Shown: in pieces, positions 35,746 to 44,377 of the stretch
Layout of the letters: the number at the start of each line of letters is the position of its first letter
Numbering within the stretch: position 1 is the first letter of the stretch
NCBI GenBank assembly: GCA_900469345.1
Contig: UBWZ01000014.1
Coordinates: forward strand, 62,001 to 126,000
Direction of reading: 5' to 3'
DNA length: 64,000 nucleotides
Origin: Hyphomicrobiales bacterium
Lineage (GTDB): Bacteria; Pseudomonadota; Alphaproteobacteria; Rhizobiales; Rhizobiaceae
Notes under the pieces: model-generated
What the model saw: only the letters and a program-made list of their open reading frames with translations
Database searches by the model: none
Told to the model about the DNA's origin: nothing
Program-made: the position numbers and the translations under genes

Positions 35746-35827
35746 CAACGTCGCGTGTAAGCTCGCATTAGGATTGGCTATCGAACTGCTGTTTTCATGT
35801 CGCGGCGATTTCTGATTCACGCTCCGC

Positions 35828-36361
35828 ATGAGCCGATATGATATGACTGACTCGAATGGCGCGTGTGGCAAGCTGGACGTCTTGATCAGCAATGCTGAGA
35901 TCGCGCCGGTCTCTCCGCTGGACGACCTGCGCGTCGAGGACTGGAAGGCGATGATCGACGTCAACGTCAAGGGCGTTCTCTGCGGCATTGTAGCGGCACT
36001 TCCTCTCTTCCGCCGGCAAGGCTTCGGCCATTTCGTCCATACGCTGTCGACGGCCGGACTGAAGATCGTGCCGACGATGGCCGTCTATGCTGGGACGAAG
36101 AACGCGGTACGAGCGATCTCGGAGGGGCTGCGTCAGGAGGCCGGCGAAAATCTTCGTGTCACGACAATCTCGCCCGGCGATGTCGCAACCGGGCTGTCGT
36201 CGTCGACGACCGACGAAACCCTGCGCAAAGGCATGCAGGCCGGCATGGACACGATAGCGATCCCGTCCCGTGCGATCGCCGATGCTATCGCCTTTGCCAT
36301 CGGTCAGCCATCAAATGTCGATGTTGGCGAGATCGTCGTGCGACCGACCGCCCAAGCCTGA
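35828..36361 (+). pseudogene. N-terminally truncated short-chain dehydrogenase
   Basis: The visible 177 residues begin at about the third strand of an SDR (CGKLDVLISNAEIAPVSPLD) and continue with FVHTLSTAGLKI, the catalytic YAGTKNAV and ISPGDVATG. The cofactor-binding Gly-rich loop and about 70 residues are missing, and NAG has become NAE. The IS5-like remnant lies just upstream. The protein, if made, could not bind NAD(P) normally. Confidence 0.8.
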
Positions 36362-36375
36362 CGGCATGCCGGCCG

Positions 36376-37548
36376 TTACCGGATTGGGCGAAAGAACGAC
36401 CTGATCTCTTCGGCCAGCAGTTGCGGCTGTTCGAGCGCCGCAAAGTGTCCGCCGGCGGACATTTCGGACCACCGCGTGACCGTTGCGACCCGCTCAACCC
36501 ACGAGCGGGGAGGAACGGGCAACTCCTTGGGGAAATGCGCCATCCCGACGGGCGGCGTCAACCGTTCTCCGGGTGCAAACGCCAGCGGATCCAGACGGTT
36601 CTCCTTGTAGAGACGCAACGACGCATTCAGGTTGTTGCCGAACCAGTAAAGCGAAATGTCGGTCAGGATCGTGTCGAGCGACAGAATACTTTCAAGGTCA
36701 CCGTTGCAGTCGCTCCAGGCCTGAAATTTTTCAATGATCCAGGCTGCAAGGCCTGTCGGCGAGTCAGAAAGAGAATAGGCCAGCGTTTGAGGTTTCGTGG
36801 ATTGGAGTGCGGAATATGCACCCTCCGCGGCCGCCCAGTTAGCCGCCGTCTGACGAAATCGTGCCTCCTCAGCGGTCATCTCCTCATGCGGCAGAAGGGT
36901 CGGTTGTAGTCCCGCCGAAACATAGTTGAGGTGCGCCCCGATCACATGGGCTGGAAAGAGCCTAGCAAGCCACAGCGAAACGCCCGAGCCTATATCGCCG
37001 CCTTGCGCGCCGTAGCGTTCGTACCCAAGAGATGTCATCAATTGCTGCCACATCCCAGCAATGGCTCTCGATCCGGTTCCGGTCATCCTCGGCGCTGAGG
37101 AAAAGCCGAAGCCTGGCAAGGACGGCACCACTACACTGAATGCATCTTCGGGATCACCGCCATGGGCGCCGGGATCGGTCAGCAGCGGTATGATCCGCTC
37201 GAATTCGGTAAAGGACCCTGGCCAGCCATGGGTGAGAACCAAAGGCATCGGTGCCGGCCCGACACCAATTTCGTGGATGAAGTGGATATCGAGGCCATCA
37301 ATATCCGCCAGGAACTGCGGCAAATTGTTGAGGCGCGTTTCTTGTCTGCGCCAGTCGAAACGCGTCCGCCAGTGCTCGATGGCTTTTGCGGTAAAGGCAA
37401 GGCTCGCCCCGTCGTCCCAGGATGTCTCGTCAAGCGAGATGGGAAGCCTTGCCGCGACAAGCCTCGTCCTCAGATCATCTAGAACGTTATCAGCTATCGT
37501 GATTTTGAACGGTTGTACCACTACAGATTTTCCGAAAAGAACGCCCAC
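36376..37548 (-). CDS. Epoxide hydrolase (EHN-type alpha/beta hydrolase)
   Basis: A 390-residue hydrolase with the N-terminal EHN domain (VVVQPFKITIADNVLDDLRT) and an alpha/beta fold. The oxyanion HGWPGS is near residue 108, the nucleophilic Asp is in GGDIGSG, and the final His in AGGHFAALEQPQLLAEEI. It would open an epoxide ring with water. A GTG at 37548 is used; other GTG codons follow within 40 bases. Two SnoaL-like genes lie directly upstream on the same strand, so these three may form a unit. Confidence 0.9.
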   Translation of the reverse strand: MGVLFGKSVVVQPFKITIADNVLDDLRTRLVAARLPISLDETSWDDGASLAFTAKAIEHWRTRFDWRRQETRLNNLPQFLADIDGLDIHFIHEIGVGPAPMPLVLTHGWPGSFTEFERIIPLLTDPGAHGGDPEDAFSVVVPSLPGFGFSSAPRMTGTGSRAIAGMWQQLMTSLGYERYGAQGGDIGSGVSLWLARLFPAHVIGAHLNYVSAGLQPTLLPHEEMTAEEARFRQTAANWAAAEGAYSALQSTKPQTLAYSLSDSPTGLAAWIIEKFQAWSDCNGDLESILSLDTILTDISLYWFGNNLNASLRLYKENRLDPLAFAPGERLTPPVGMAHFPKELPVPPRSWVERVATVTRWSEMSAGGHFAALEQPQLLAEEIRSFFRPIR

Positions 37549-37560
37549 AACCTTATACTA

Positions 37561-38004
37561 TCATTTGCCCTCAGCGCCCAACTGACGCAGGAAACTGCGA
37601 TAATCGGTACGCACGAACTCCTCGATCAGCTTGCCTTCGTCGTTGAAGCGGAAGATGTTCATGAGGTCCCAGATCACGCGCTTACCATTGGCCGGAAGGG
37701 GCCTAGCCGGGGACATGGTGAAGTCTCGCACGAACGTCCCTTCAATCCAGGTCTGACAGGCAATGAGGCCGCCCTCGGCTATGATGATGCCTCTTTCTAT
37801 AACGCGATCGTCAAACGCATCCCTAATCGACGCGAAATAGGCGTTCAGTCCTGCGAAATTCGTCTCGAACCCGTCGGGCCCATGAAACCGAAAGTTCGCC
37901 GTGTCAAAATATTCGGCCAGTTCAGCATCGGATGCACCGGCCACTTCGAGCTCCCCGGCCTTGACCAGTCGAGCGATGAGTTCATTTTTTGAAAGCGGGG
38001 GCAT
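37561..38004 (-). CDS. SnoaL/NTF2-like protein
   Basis: A small alpha/beta cone protein of about 147 residues (ELIARLVKAGELEVAGASDA, then TANFRFHGPDGFETNF and VIWDLMNIFRFNDEGKLIEE). The family includes polyketide cyclases and ketosteroid isomerase-like enzymes. The start at 38004 (MPPLSKNEL) has GGAAGAT upstream; a longer form from 38079 would overlap the next gene and is less likely. It lies 12 bases before the epoxide hydrolase start. Confidence 0.85.
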   Translation of the reverse strand: MPPLSKNELIARLVKAGELEVAGASDAELAEYFDTANFRFHGPDGFETNFAGLNAYFASIRDAFDDRVIERGIIIAEGGLIACQTWIEGTFVRDFTMSPARPLPANGKRVIWDLMNIFRFNDEGKLIEEFVRTDYRSFLRQLGAEGK

Positions 38005-38068
38005 GTGCTGCCTATCTTCCAAGGGGTCAGATCTCTGAATATGCGTGAGTACTTCTGATGTTGGCTGC

Positions 38069-38440
38069 TCAGCCGACATCGAAGCGGACGACTTTCCCGT
38101 CCTTCATTCGAAAAATGTGTTCGACTGTCTTGTCCTTGAGCTCATGTTCCTGGTCGCCTTCAAGAGGCCGTCCATCGAGATCGTAAATGCGCTGCTCCAC
38201 TTCAACGACGACGTCGCCAGAATGGGATTGAGAATAGTCCTTCGGCGTTACAACTGGTCGAAGCATTGCGAACTGTCGAGTCCAGTACGCCTTCACTGCC
38301 TCGTGCCCGTGCTCGTGACCGCCCTCCATTGCGTTTGCCCATTCCACGTTCTCATCCAGAGACTCGAGTACCCCGTCAATGTCCTGGGCGTTGAAGCTGA
38401 CATAGAGTTGCGCGACGGTCTGGATGTGATTTTGGAACAT
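38069..38440 (-). CDS. SnoaL-like (ketosteroid isomerase-related) protein
   Basis: A 123-residue NTF2-fold protein: IQTVAQLYVSFNAQDIDGVL, NVEWANAMEGGHEHGHEAV, VEQRIYDLDGRP and IFRMKDGKVVRFDVG. Such proteins bind small hydrophobic molecules. It is the first gene of the minus-strand unit with the second SnoaL and the epoxide hydrolase, and is divergent from the MarR gene at 38523. Confidence 0.88.
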   Translation of the reverse strand: MFQNHIQTVAQLYVSFNAQDIDGVLESLDENVEWANAMEGGHEHGHEAVKAYWTRQFAMLRPVVTPKDYSQSHSGDVVVEVEQRIYDLDGRPLEGDQEHELKDKTVEHIFRMKDGKVVRFDVG

Positions 38441-38522
38441 TTCATGCTCCCAGAGTTATGTGCAAAAATAGCGTTTGAAGTTCTGAACAGCTCGACGACG
38501 TTATGCATATGTGCGTATATAA

Positions 38523-39008
38523 ATGGTGTCAAGCAGCGGAGCGAGTGAGCTATTGGACGAAGAGGTACTGAAGACACCGGGCCATCTTATCAGTATTGCT
38601 GCACGAGCTTTTACACGCCTCAGCGAAGAACGCGTGGGACCGCTAGGTTTCGGGGTCGGACATGCACCGGTTCTGGTTGCCTTGGAAAATGGCCTCGCTA
38701 GCACGCAACGCGACCTTGCTAGGTTTGCAAAGATCGGCCAGCCGCCGATGGCACAAATGCTTGCGCGGATGGAGCGAGATGGTTTGATTTCGAGGACGCC
38801 TGATCCGCACGACGGACGCAGCAGCCGCATTGTTCTAACGCAGGCTGCGAGGGAAAGATTACCGCAAGCCTTCGCTACGCTGTTCCAGGGGAATAGAGAA
38901 GCCATGGCGGGTTTCTCGGAAGAGGAACAACGAAAGCTCGTCGAACTTCTTTGTCGACTTATTGCGAACCTAGATCAGATTTCCGAGGCCACAGACGGGA
39001 CAGACTGA
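38523..39008 (+). CDS. MarR-family transcriptional regulator
   Basis: A 161-residue winged-helix protein. The HTH region TQRDLARFAKIGQPPMAQML and the wing ISRTPDPHDGRSSRIVLTQA are clear, with a C-terminal dimer helix. It is divergent from the SnoaL/epoxide hydrolase unit across 82 AT-rich bases (TATGCATATGTGCGTATATA), which could hold its operator. It probably represses that unit. Confidence 0.92.
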   Translation: MVSSSGASELLDEEVLKTPGHLISIAARAFTRLSEERVGPLGFGVGHAPVLVALENGLASTQRDLARFAKIGQPPMAQMLARMERDGLISRTPDPHDGRSSRIVLTQAARERLPQAFATLFQGNREAMAGFSEEEQRKLVELLCRLIANLDQISEATDGTD

Positions 39009-39126
39009 TTTGAGCATAGACGTTTAATGTAGGGCTCCAGCGGTCTCGGAACCACGCCAATGGCTGCTTTCGACAGTCCCGTCGATACAAGCAGAACTAC
39101 TTCTATCGGCCCCGAACCGAATATTT

Positions 39127-39155
39127 CTCCAAGCGGAAGCCATTTCCGCTTGGAG
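39127..39155. repeat. Inverted repeat (12-bp arms), second AAGCGGAA hairpin
   Basis: CTCCAAGCGGAA and TTCCGCTTGGAG are perfectly complementary around GCCAT. The central AAGCGGAA/TTCCGCTT is identical to that at 7100-7128 while the outer arm bases differ in a compensated way. It lies 119 bases after the MarR stop. Confidence 0.7.
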
Positions 39156-39219
39156 GGCGTAAATTCGTCGTAGGCACGACCCGCAGCAGGCTCGAGCAAG
39201 ATGCCGTACCAGCGTCTTC

Positions 39220-39249
39220 GCCTTGAGCAAACTCGAACCGTTGGCCCGT
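39220..39249 (+). repeat. T-arm-like dispersed repeat, copy C
   Basis: GCCTTGAGCAAACTCGAACC followed by GTTGGCCCGT. Upstream AGCGTCTTC is shared with copy D (42802), and in part with copy E. Confidence 0.45.
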
Positions 39250-39415
39250 TGAAAGTTCTACGGTTAAGTTGCAAAACTCAGGAACTTAATGAAGATCGCT
39301 CCTGATCGACGCGGCCAATCCAAGGTGGGATTACGATGCACCGAATTACAAGCGGTGCGCAGTGAGAAACACGCCTTATGCCGAGTGTACGCCAGCGTTG
39401 GAAAATAGGCTGGCG

Positions 39416-40062
39416 TCAAAGCAGCAAAGGCGCCTCGGATGCAGCCTTCTTTTTCGCCCACAACTCGCTGGTCCGCTCCATCGTCACCAACTCAGGCGGA
39501 AATGTCCGTTTCTGGAATGCCAGCGCATCATCGAAGGCACCGTGCAGCCATTGTTCGTACTCATCGGGCTGTAACAGGACAGGCATCCGGTTGTGCACAG
39601 GCTGGATCGCCTCGTTGGCGTCCGTCATGACGCCGGAGTAAACCGGACCCCCCACTCGTCACTGATCCGCCACAGCCCTGCCTAAGCGAAGACCGGCTGG
39701 TCCTTCAGGGCAAACCAGGTGCGGGTCATTCTGCCCTTCTCCCCCTCGGCTTCAGCAAAACCCGTCACAGGGATCAGGCAACGCCACTGCGGTTTGCGCG
39801 CCAAGCCGATCCACATGCCTTTTGACAGGTCAGCGATGTTATTGACCTGCTTTGGCTTGGCTTCCGGCTTCATGCCTTTGAGACGCAGGGGAAAGCCCCA
39901 GACCATCGAGCGAAGCTCGCGAACGCCTTCATTCTCCGTTACCACCATCCCGGGCGTGCCCGGATAGACTTCCTCGGGGGCGTTCGATTGCATCGGGTTC
40001 GGCACACGAAAGTGCGCGGCCACTTCCGCGGCGGAAGGACGGACGGTGTACAAGTTGCACAT
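39416..40062 (-). pseudogene. SRAP (HMCES/YedK) gene inactivated by a stop codon and a frameshift
   Basis: SRAP proteins protect abasic sites in single-stranded DNA through Cys2. The gene starts MCNLYTVRPSAAEVA and runs normally to DQPVFA, where a TAG replaces the expected Trp codon (near 39682). A few codons later a run of six G shifts the frame, after which the conserved end PVYSGVMTDANEAIQPVHNR and MPVLL continues to 39416. Two separate lesions make this a true pseudogene. Confidence 0.85.
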
Positions 40063-40091
40063 ATGGCAGACCTTTCAACACGAAACCTTGG

Positions 40092-40619
40092 CTACATAAG
40101 CATGTTGTCCCGACGGGGCGAAGCCTTGGAGGGGGAAACGCCACTTTGCCAGCGGTCGCGGCTATGCAGGATTTCGAAATCATCGGAAGACGGCGGATCG
40201 CGAAACTGGAAGGTAATCACATCTTCGATCGGACCGTGAAGCCAGCGGTCGTATTCTTGCCGCTCGAGCAAAACGGGCATGCGGTCGTTGAAGGGCCTGA
40301 TCTTCTCGTTTGCGGTCATGGTCATGCCGGCGAACACCGGGCCGAAGTCTGGAGTGTTCTTGCAGAACCCCGCCCAGGCCATCAAAGGCTGCCGGTTTTT
40401 TGAAAACCATGATCGGGTTTTCTCGCCTTTGACACCGTTGGGGTTTGCAAAATGCGTGAGCGGGATAAGGCAGCGGTATTTTGGATCAACGACGATCCGG
40501 TCCCAGAGCGGATTGGTAAGCTCCGCAACGAGGCCGATGCGGCTCGGTGGCTCGCCTTCACGCCGCATGTCGCGTGTCTGTCGCGGAAAACCCCATGGGA
40601 CCGACTTCAACAGCCGCAA
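40092..40619 (-). pseudogene. Second SRAP-family gene, N-terminally truncated
   Basis: The reading frame has the middle and end of an SRAP protein: SVPWGFPRQTRDMRREGEPP, RCLIPLTHFANPNGVKGEKT, TMTANEKIRPFNDRMPVLLE. The N-terminal region with the essential Cys2 is absent: upstream the frame stays open only to a stop about 50 bases away and does not encode MCxRF. The present start is not reliable. It lies 29 bases upstream of the first SRAP pseudogene on the same strand. Confidence 0.75.
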
Positions 40620-41289
40620 TCCGTCCTTCTCAAGGACGATCAGTCCCAGAGTGCTATTTAGGCTCAGCTAAAGCGCTGTCGGCCAAATGGTGAGGCGAAT
40701 CAGGCCTCTAAGCGGGTTTTAGCTAAGTCACTCCGCCGATTCATTTTTTACAATTTTCCTAGATTCTTGCGATCCGAAACGGAGGTTACGAAACCATCCA
40801 TGCTGCAACGTGCAAATTATGCAGATAATAGCCTCAAACTCGGTGCGGTGGCGATCGGCGGCTGGTCGGTCCAGTCCGAACGGAATTCCACGAGATCGTG
40901 CCACAGCGGGTTACACCGGCTCGCCCACCTTGGGAGCGAGCCTGAAAAAGGGATGAAGAGCATCGGAGCTTTCAGCATAGCGCCGGCCGCAAAGGCCGGG
41001 AAAGCGGGAATTCTCGATGCGCTTTGGCCGGAAAACGGGTAGCCGCAGGAGCCTTAGCATAGCGCCGCAACGCGGAAGGCGGGACCGACTACCCCCGGCC
41101 AAAACGCTCCGCAGGTCTTTTGCCTAGACAGCGTCGCTCATAGCAACCCATCCCAGTTCCGCCGATAGCCATGGATCCACCAATAGATCCTGGCGGGTCA
41201 GCCAATGGCTCCAGCGATTACGCGATTGATGAGCCTGCCAAGGCGGACAATTGACGATCGGGTACCAGCATATGCCAACGACGTTGTCC
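40620..41289. other. 670-base intergenic region without a recognisable gene
   Basis: Short frames such as 40767-41042 plus do not look like proteins. A short direct repeat AGCATAGCGCCG occurs near 40975 and 41056. Nothing else is identified. Confidence 0.55.
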
Positions 41290-42105
41290 TCACATCATCC
41301 CTTCCTGCGCGGCTTGGTAAACCGTCCTAACGCGAGGTTGGAAACCGAGGCTCCGCGCGAGCGATGCATCAACATGGAGATGCCAGGGATTTTGCATTGC
41401 CTCGGCCGAGGGTTCCATCTGGTGGCCCACAAGTCCTACCAATTCATAGACCGTCGTCGGCGCATCATCGGAGATGTTGACGATCCGTCCATCGAAGCTG
41501 CCTGCCAAGGCCATTCCAATCGCCGTCGCAATATCGCGATGGTGTATCGTGCTCATTCGAGAGGCGGGATGGAAGCCGAAGGTGTCCAGATGCTTCGGCA
41601 GCATCTCCAGGTGTCCATCGCCGTCGCCATAAACGAACGGGAATCGTAATATCGACCAGTTCAAGCCACTCTCGCGCAGCAGCTTTTCGGCTGCGACCTT
41701 GCTGGCGGGATAGGCTTGTTGCGGCTCGACATTATCGGTTTCCCGGCCTGGCTGGGTCGAACTCTTGCTGTAAACATTCGACGTGCTCGCCATGATGAAG
41801 CGAGCGTCAGGAGCATCAGCTTCCACTGCGCCGATCAGATTGCGGGTGCCCTCCAGATTACTCCTCCAGATCAAGTCGGTATCCGCGCTGCGAAAGACAG
41901 CGGCAAGGTGCACAATCGCCGAAACACCCCGAACAGCCTCCGACAGTGTCGAAAGATCGAGAATATCGCCAGTCACGGCCGTTGCGCCCGGGGGGCAGGT
42001 TTTGCCTGCCCGCAGGAGCAGCCGGCAATCAAGACCTGCTTCCACCAACCGCGGAACAAGCCGCTCGCCGACAAGACCTGTCGCACCAGTTATCAGAATT
42101 GTCAT
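41290..42105 (-). CDS. NAD-dependent epimerase/dehydratase-like protein
   Basis: A 271-residue extended SDR: TILITGATGLVGERLVPRLV at the start, VTGDILD, IVHLAAVF, ASTSNVYSKS, and the active-site pair in YPASKVAAEKLL. The ATG at 42105 follows the MarR gene's stop by 4 bases; the in-frame extension to 42201 would overlap that gene and lacks family residues. It is probably co-transcribed with and controlled by the MarR gene. Confidence 0.9.
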   Translation of the reverse strand: MTILITGATGLVGERLVPRLVEAGLDCRLLLRAGKTCPPGATAVTGDILDLSTLSEAVRGVSAIVHLAAVFRSADTDLIWRSNLEGTRNLIGAVEADAPDARFIMASTSNVYSKSSTQPGRETDNVEPQQAYPASKVAAEKLLRESGLNWSILRFPFVYGDGDGHLEMLPKHLDTFGFHPASRMSTIHHRDIATAIGMALAGSFDGRIVNISDDAPTTVYELVGLVGHQMEPSAEAMQNPWHLHVDASLARSLGFQPRVRTVYQAAQEGMM

Positions 42106-42109
42106 GAGC

Positions 42110-42547
42110 TCATGCCTTTCGTGAGAGGGTCTGTAGCCGCTCGGTCGCCAACCGAAGAACGCGGATCGTCGTGGCCAGATCGATCTCGGCGATGCCGTCA
42201 AAAGCAGCTTGGTGAATAAACGAGAGGTCAGGGAGATCTCGCCACAGGGTCTCGCCCGAACTCGTGAGCGTCAGAAGACGCTGGCGCTGGTCTTCTCCGT
42301 CCGAGGACTGCTGGACCAGACCTTTACGAACGAGCGTGGCGATGATCCCGCTTAAAGTCGCCCGTTCCAGCTCAAGCGCACGCCCGAGATCGCGTTGCAC
42401 CGTCGGCCCGGAATTTGTGAGATGCCAGAGAACGTACCACTGCGTCGAACCCAGATCGTATGGTCGAAGCGTCGCGTCCATCAGCGCCCGTCCAGCAAAG
42501 TAGCAGCGCTTTGTCCATGCTCCCACAGTTGGATGCTCGTCGTGCAT
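42110..42547 (-). CDS. MarR-family transcriptional regulator
   Basis: A 145-residue MarR protein: GSTQWYVLWHLTNSGPTVQR, DLGRALELERATLSGIIATL (recognition helix) and the wing RKGLVQQSSDGEDQRQRLLT. It is the first gene of a two-gene unit with the epimerase. A perfect 19-bp inverted repeat begins 19 bases before its start codon, a textbook position for autorepression. Confidence 0.93.
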   Translation of the reverse strand: MHDEHPTVGAWTKRCYFAGRALMDATLRPYDLGSTQWYVLWHLTNSGPTVQRDLGRALELERATLSGIIATLVRKGLVQQSSDGEDQRQRLLTLTSSGETLWRDLPDLSFIHQAAFDGIAEIDLATTIRVLRLATERLQTLSRKA

Positions 42548-42566
42548 GCCGCGAAAATCCTTTCAG

Positions 42567-42607
42567 TTTGTTCGCTACCTTGCAAATATTGCAAGGTAGC
42601 GAACAAA
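42567..42607. promoter_or_regulatory. MarR operator candidate: perfect 19-bp inverted repeat
   Basis: TTTGTTCGCTACCTTGCAA and TTGCAAGGTAGCGAACAAA flank the 3 bases ATA. MarR dimers bind such palindromes. The length (41 bases) would suit two dimers or a dimer with strong flanking symmetry. It lies just upstream of the MarR start at 42547. Confidence 0.75.
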
Positions 42608-42914
42608 TGTCAAGGACGTGTCTACGCTGCAATTGTTCGCTCATGCAATCGAGTAACGATGGCTTGACGTTCGGTCGTAGGACGCGCCCCAAGTCCGCCA
42701 CTTAGCGTCCTCCTGAGCTTGCGAACAGCCTCGCGCTGCCCCGAGTGATGATCTGGAGCTAGAGGTTGTGGTCTCAAGCAAAAGGCCTTAGCAGCGTCTT
42801 CGCCTTGAAAGTAGTCGGACCGTCGGCTGCGCCCTTGGGTAGGCGATATTCTCATCACACATCGACCAAGCGCCGTTCCCAATTCCTTTGTGAAAATTCG
42901 CGCGGCCCTTGAAA
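42608..42914. other. Intergenic region between two divergent-looking units
   Basis: No gene is supported here. It holds repeat copy D at 42802-42831. The reductase gene on the minus strand ends at 42915. Confidence 0.5.
42802..42831 (+). repeat. T-arm-like dispersed repeat, copy D
   Basis: GCCTTGAAAGTAGTCGGACC followed by GTCGGCTGCG, with AGCGTCTTC just upstream as in copy C. It is the most diverged copy in the central part. Confidence 0.4.
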
Positions 42915-43895
42915 TTACTCAAGGACTTCGAGCAATTTCAATTGGATAAGACTTTCAACACTGGCGACGATTGCTTCTTCACTTGTGCGTGGCTTCCACC
43001 CGAGCCTCTGCCTCGCCTTGTCACTGCTGGAGCGTCTATGGCTCGCGCTAGGTGAGGAAGAGGCGCCGCGACTAGGAACTCTGGCGGCAAATTCTGGAAA
43101 GCGCTCGCGCAATATGGTGGCAACCGCCAACAGAGACACTGGCTCGCCGCTCACGGCAATGAAGCGCTCGCCCGCCGCGGACGAATCAATCATGGCCCGC
43201 AGATGCAGGTCGGCCACGTCGCGCACATCGACAACACCGAACCACATATCCGGCAACTCAGGTGGGAAGGCTCCGTCCAGCAGTCCTTTGATGATCTGAA
43301 TTGATGTCGAAAGCTGATGGCCTAGCACGGGTCCGAATATTCCGGTCGGGTTGACGACACTCAGCTCGGGTGTTCCACTGTCCTTCACGAAATCCCATGC
43401 AGCACGCTCCGCGATGGCTTTCGACAGGATGTATGGCTGGTTTGGCCCATCGATCGGCGTCCAGTCTTCCTCAGTAAAGACATGGCTCGGTGCTTCCGGG
43501 CCGTACCCAACGGCGGCAAAGGAGGATGTGAGGACAACGCGCCTCGCGCCGGCACGACTGGCTGCGCGAAGAACACGCAACGTTCCGTCACGCGCCGGCA
43601 CAATCAGGTCATTCGGATCGTCCGGCTGGGCTGACGGAAACGGAGATGCAGTGTGCAGAACATAGTCGCAGCCCGCGACAGCGTCGCTCCAACCTTCGTC
43701 ATTCCCCAGATCAGCTTCATAAAATGCGACCTCGTGCTTCGGATCGACACCAGCTGCCGCGAGCATGGCGCGGACTTCTCCTACTTTGTCGAGACTGCGC
43801 AGCGTCGTGCGAACCTCATGCCCCGCGGCGAGCGCCGCTACGATGCAATGGCTGCCAAGGAACCCTGAACCACCCGTTATAAGAATCTTGCTCAT
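42915..43895 (-). CDS. NAD(P)-dependent reductase of the dihydroflavonol/cinnamoyl-CoA reductase type
   Basis: A 326-residue extended SDR: KILITGGSGFLGSHCIVAAL, the NADP-type RSLDKV after strand 2, YVLHTASPFP, VVLTSSFAAVGYG, and YILSKAIAERAAW with catalytic Tyr and Lys. It probably reduces aldehydes or ketones. The start at 43895 (MSKILITG) fits the family; 43907 is possible. It is divergent from the HxlR gene at 43984, its likely regulator. The C-terminal part has an unusual Ser-rich run (SRGASSSPSASHRRSSSD). Confidence 0.9.
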   Translation of the reverse strand: MSKILITGGSGFLGSHCIVAALAAGHEVRTTLRSLDKVGEVRAMLAAAGVDPKHEVAFYEADLGNDEGWSDAVAGCDYVLHTASPFPSAQPDDPNDLIVPARDGTLRVLRAASRAGARRVVLTSSFAAVGYGPEAPSHVFTEEDWTPIDGPNQPYILSKAIAERAAWDFVKDSGTPELSVVNPTGIFGPVLGHQLSTSIQIIKGLLDGAFPPELPDMWFGVVDVRDVADLHLRAMIDSSAAGERFIAVSGEPVSLLAVATILRERFPEFAARVPSRGASSSPSASHRRSSSDKARQRLGWKPRTSEEAIVASVESLIQLKLLEVLE

Positions 43896-43983
43896 ATGAT
43901 TTTCCATACCTTCACTTGTCCTTGCGACCAGTCATTGCGAAGCATATGAAAATTGGCAAGTAGGATGAATTTTCAGAGGTAGT

Positions 43984-44364
43984 ATGAAAAACCAAACCAT
44001 AGAGCCGCGGATATATGGCGAAGATTGCGATGGCTGCACGGGACCTGAGCCGATCGACGTGATGCGCTTCCATCGGGCGATCCGGGCGATCACCGGTAAG
44101 TGGAAGATCGAGATCGTCTGTAGCCTGGTTGCTAGGCCGATGCGTTTCGGCGAACTGCGCCGAGCGCTGCCGGGTATCACTCAGCATATGCTGACCGAGC
44201 AGCTTCGCGACCTCGAGCGCAACGGCATCGTCATTCGCACCGCTTACGCGGAGATACCGCCACGGGTCGAGTATGCACTTTCGAGGGCCGGTATCGACCT
44301 CATGCCGACCTTTGCGACCTTGCGGGACTGGGCCTTGCGATATGAGAACCAGTTGGCGGGCTAG
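43984..44364 (+). CDS. HxlR-family transcriptional regulator
   Basis: A 126-residue HxlR protein: ITGKWKIEIVCSLVARPMRF and PGITQHMLTEQLRDLERNGI. It has Cys15 and Cys18 (EDCDGC) near the N-terminus, which could sense electrophiles, as known for some family members. It is divergent from the reductase at 42915 with 88 bases between them. Confidence 0.92.
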   Translation: MKNQTIEPRIYGEDCDGCTGPEPIDVMRFHRAIRAITGKWKIEIVCSLVARPMRFGELRRALPGITQHMLTEQLRDLERNGIVIRTAYAEIPPRVEYALSRAGIDLMPTFATLRDWALRYENQLAG

Positions 44365-44377
44365 CTCCGTAGATGTG

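Larger units (their letters stand above)
39009..39415. other. Intergenic region with a hairpin and a repeat
   Basis: No gene is supported. It contains the AAGCGGAA hairpin at 39127-39155 and repeat copy C at 39220-39249. Confidence 0.6.

Noticed and set aside
40767-41042. 91-residue plus-strand open frame
   Set aside because: Composition and lack of motifs suggest intergenic DNA; no ribosome binding site.
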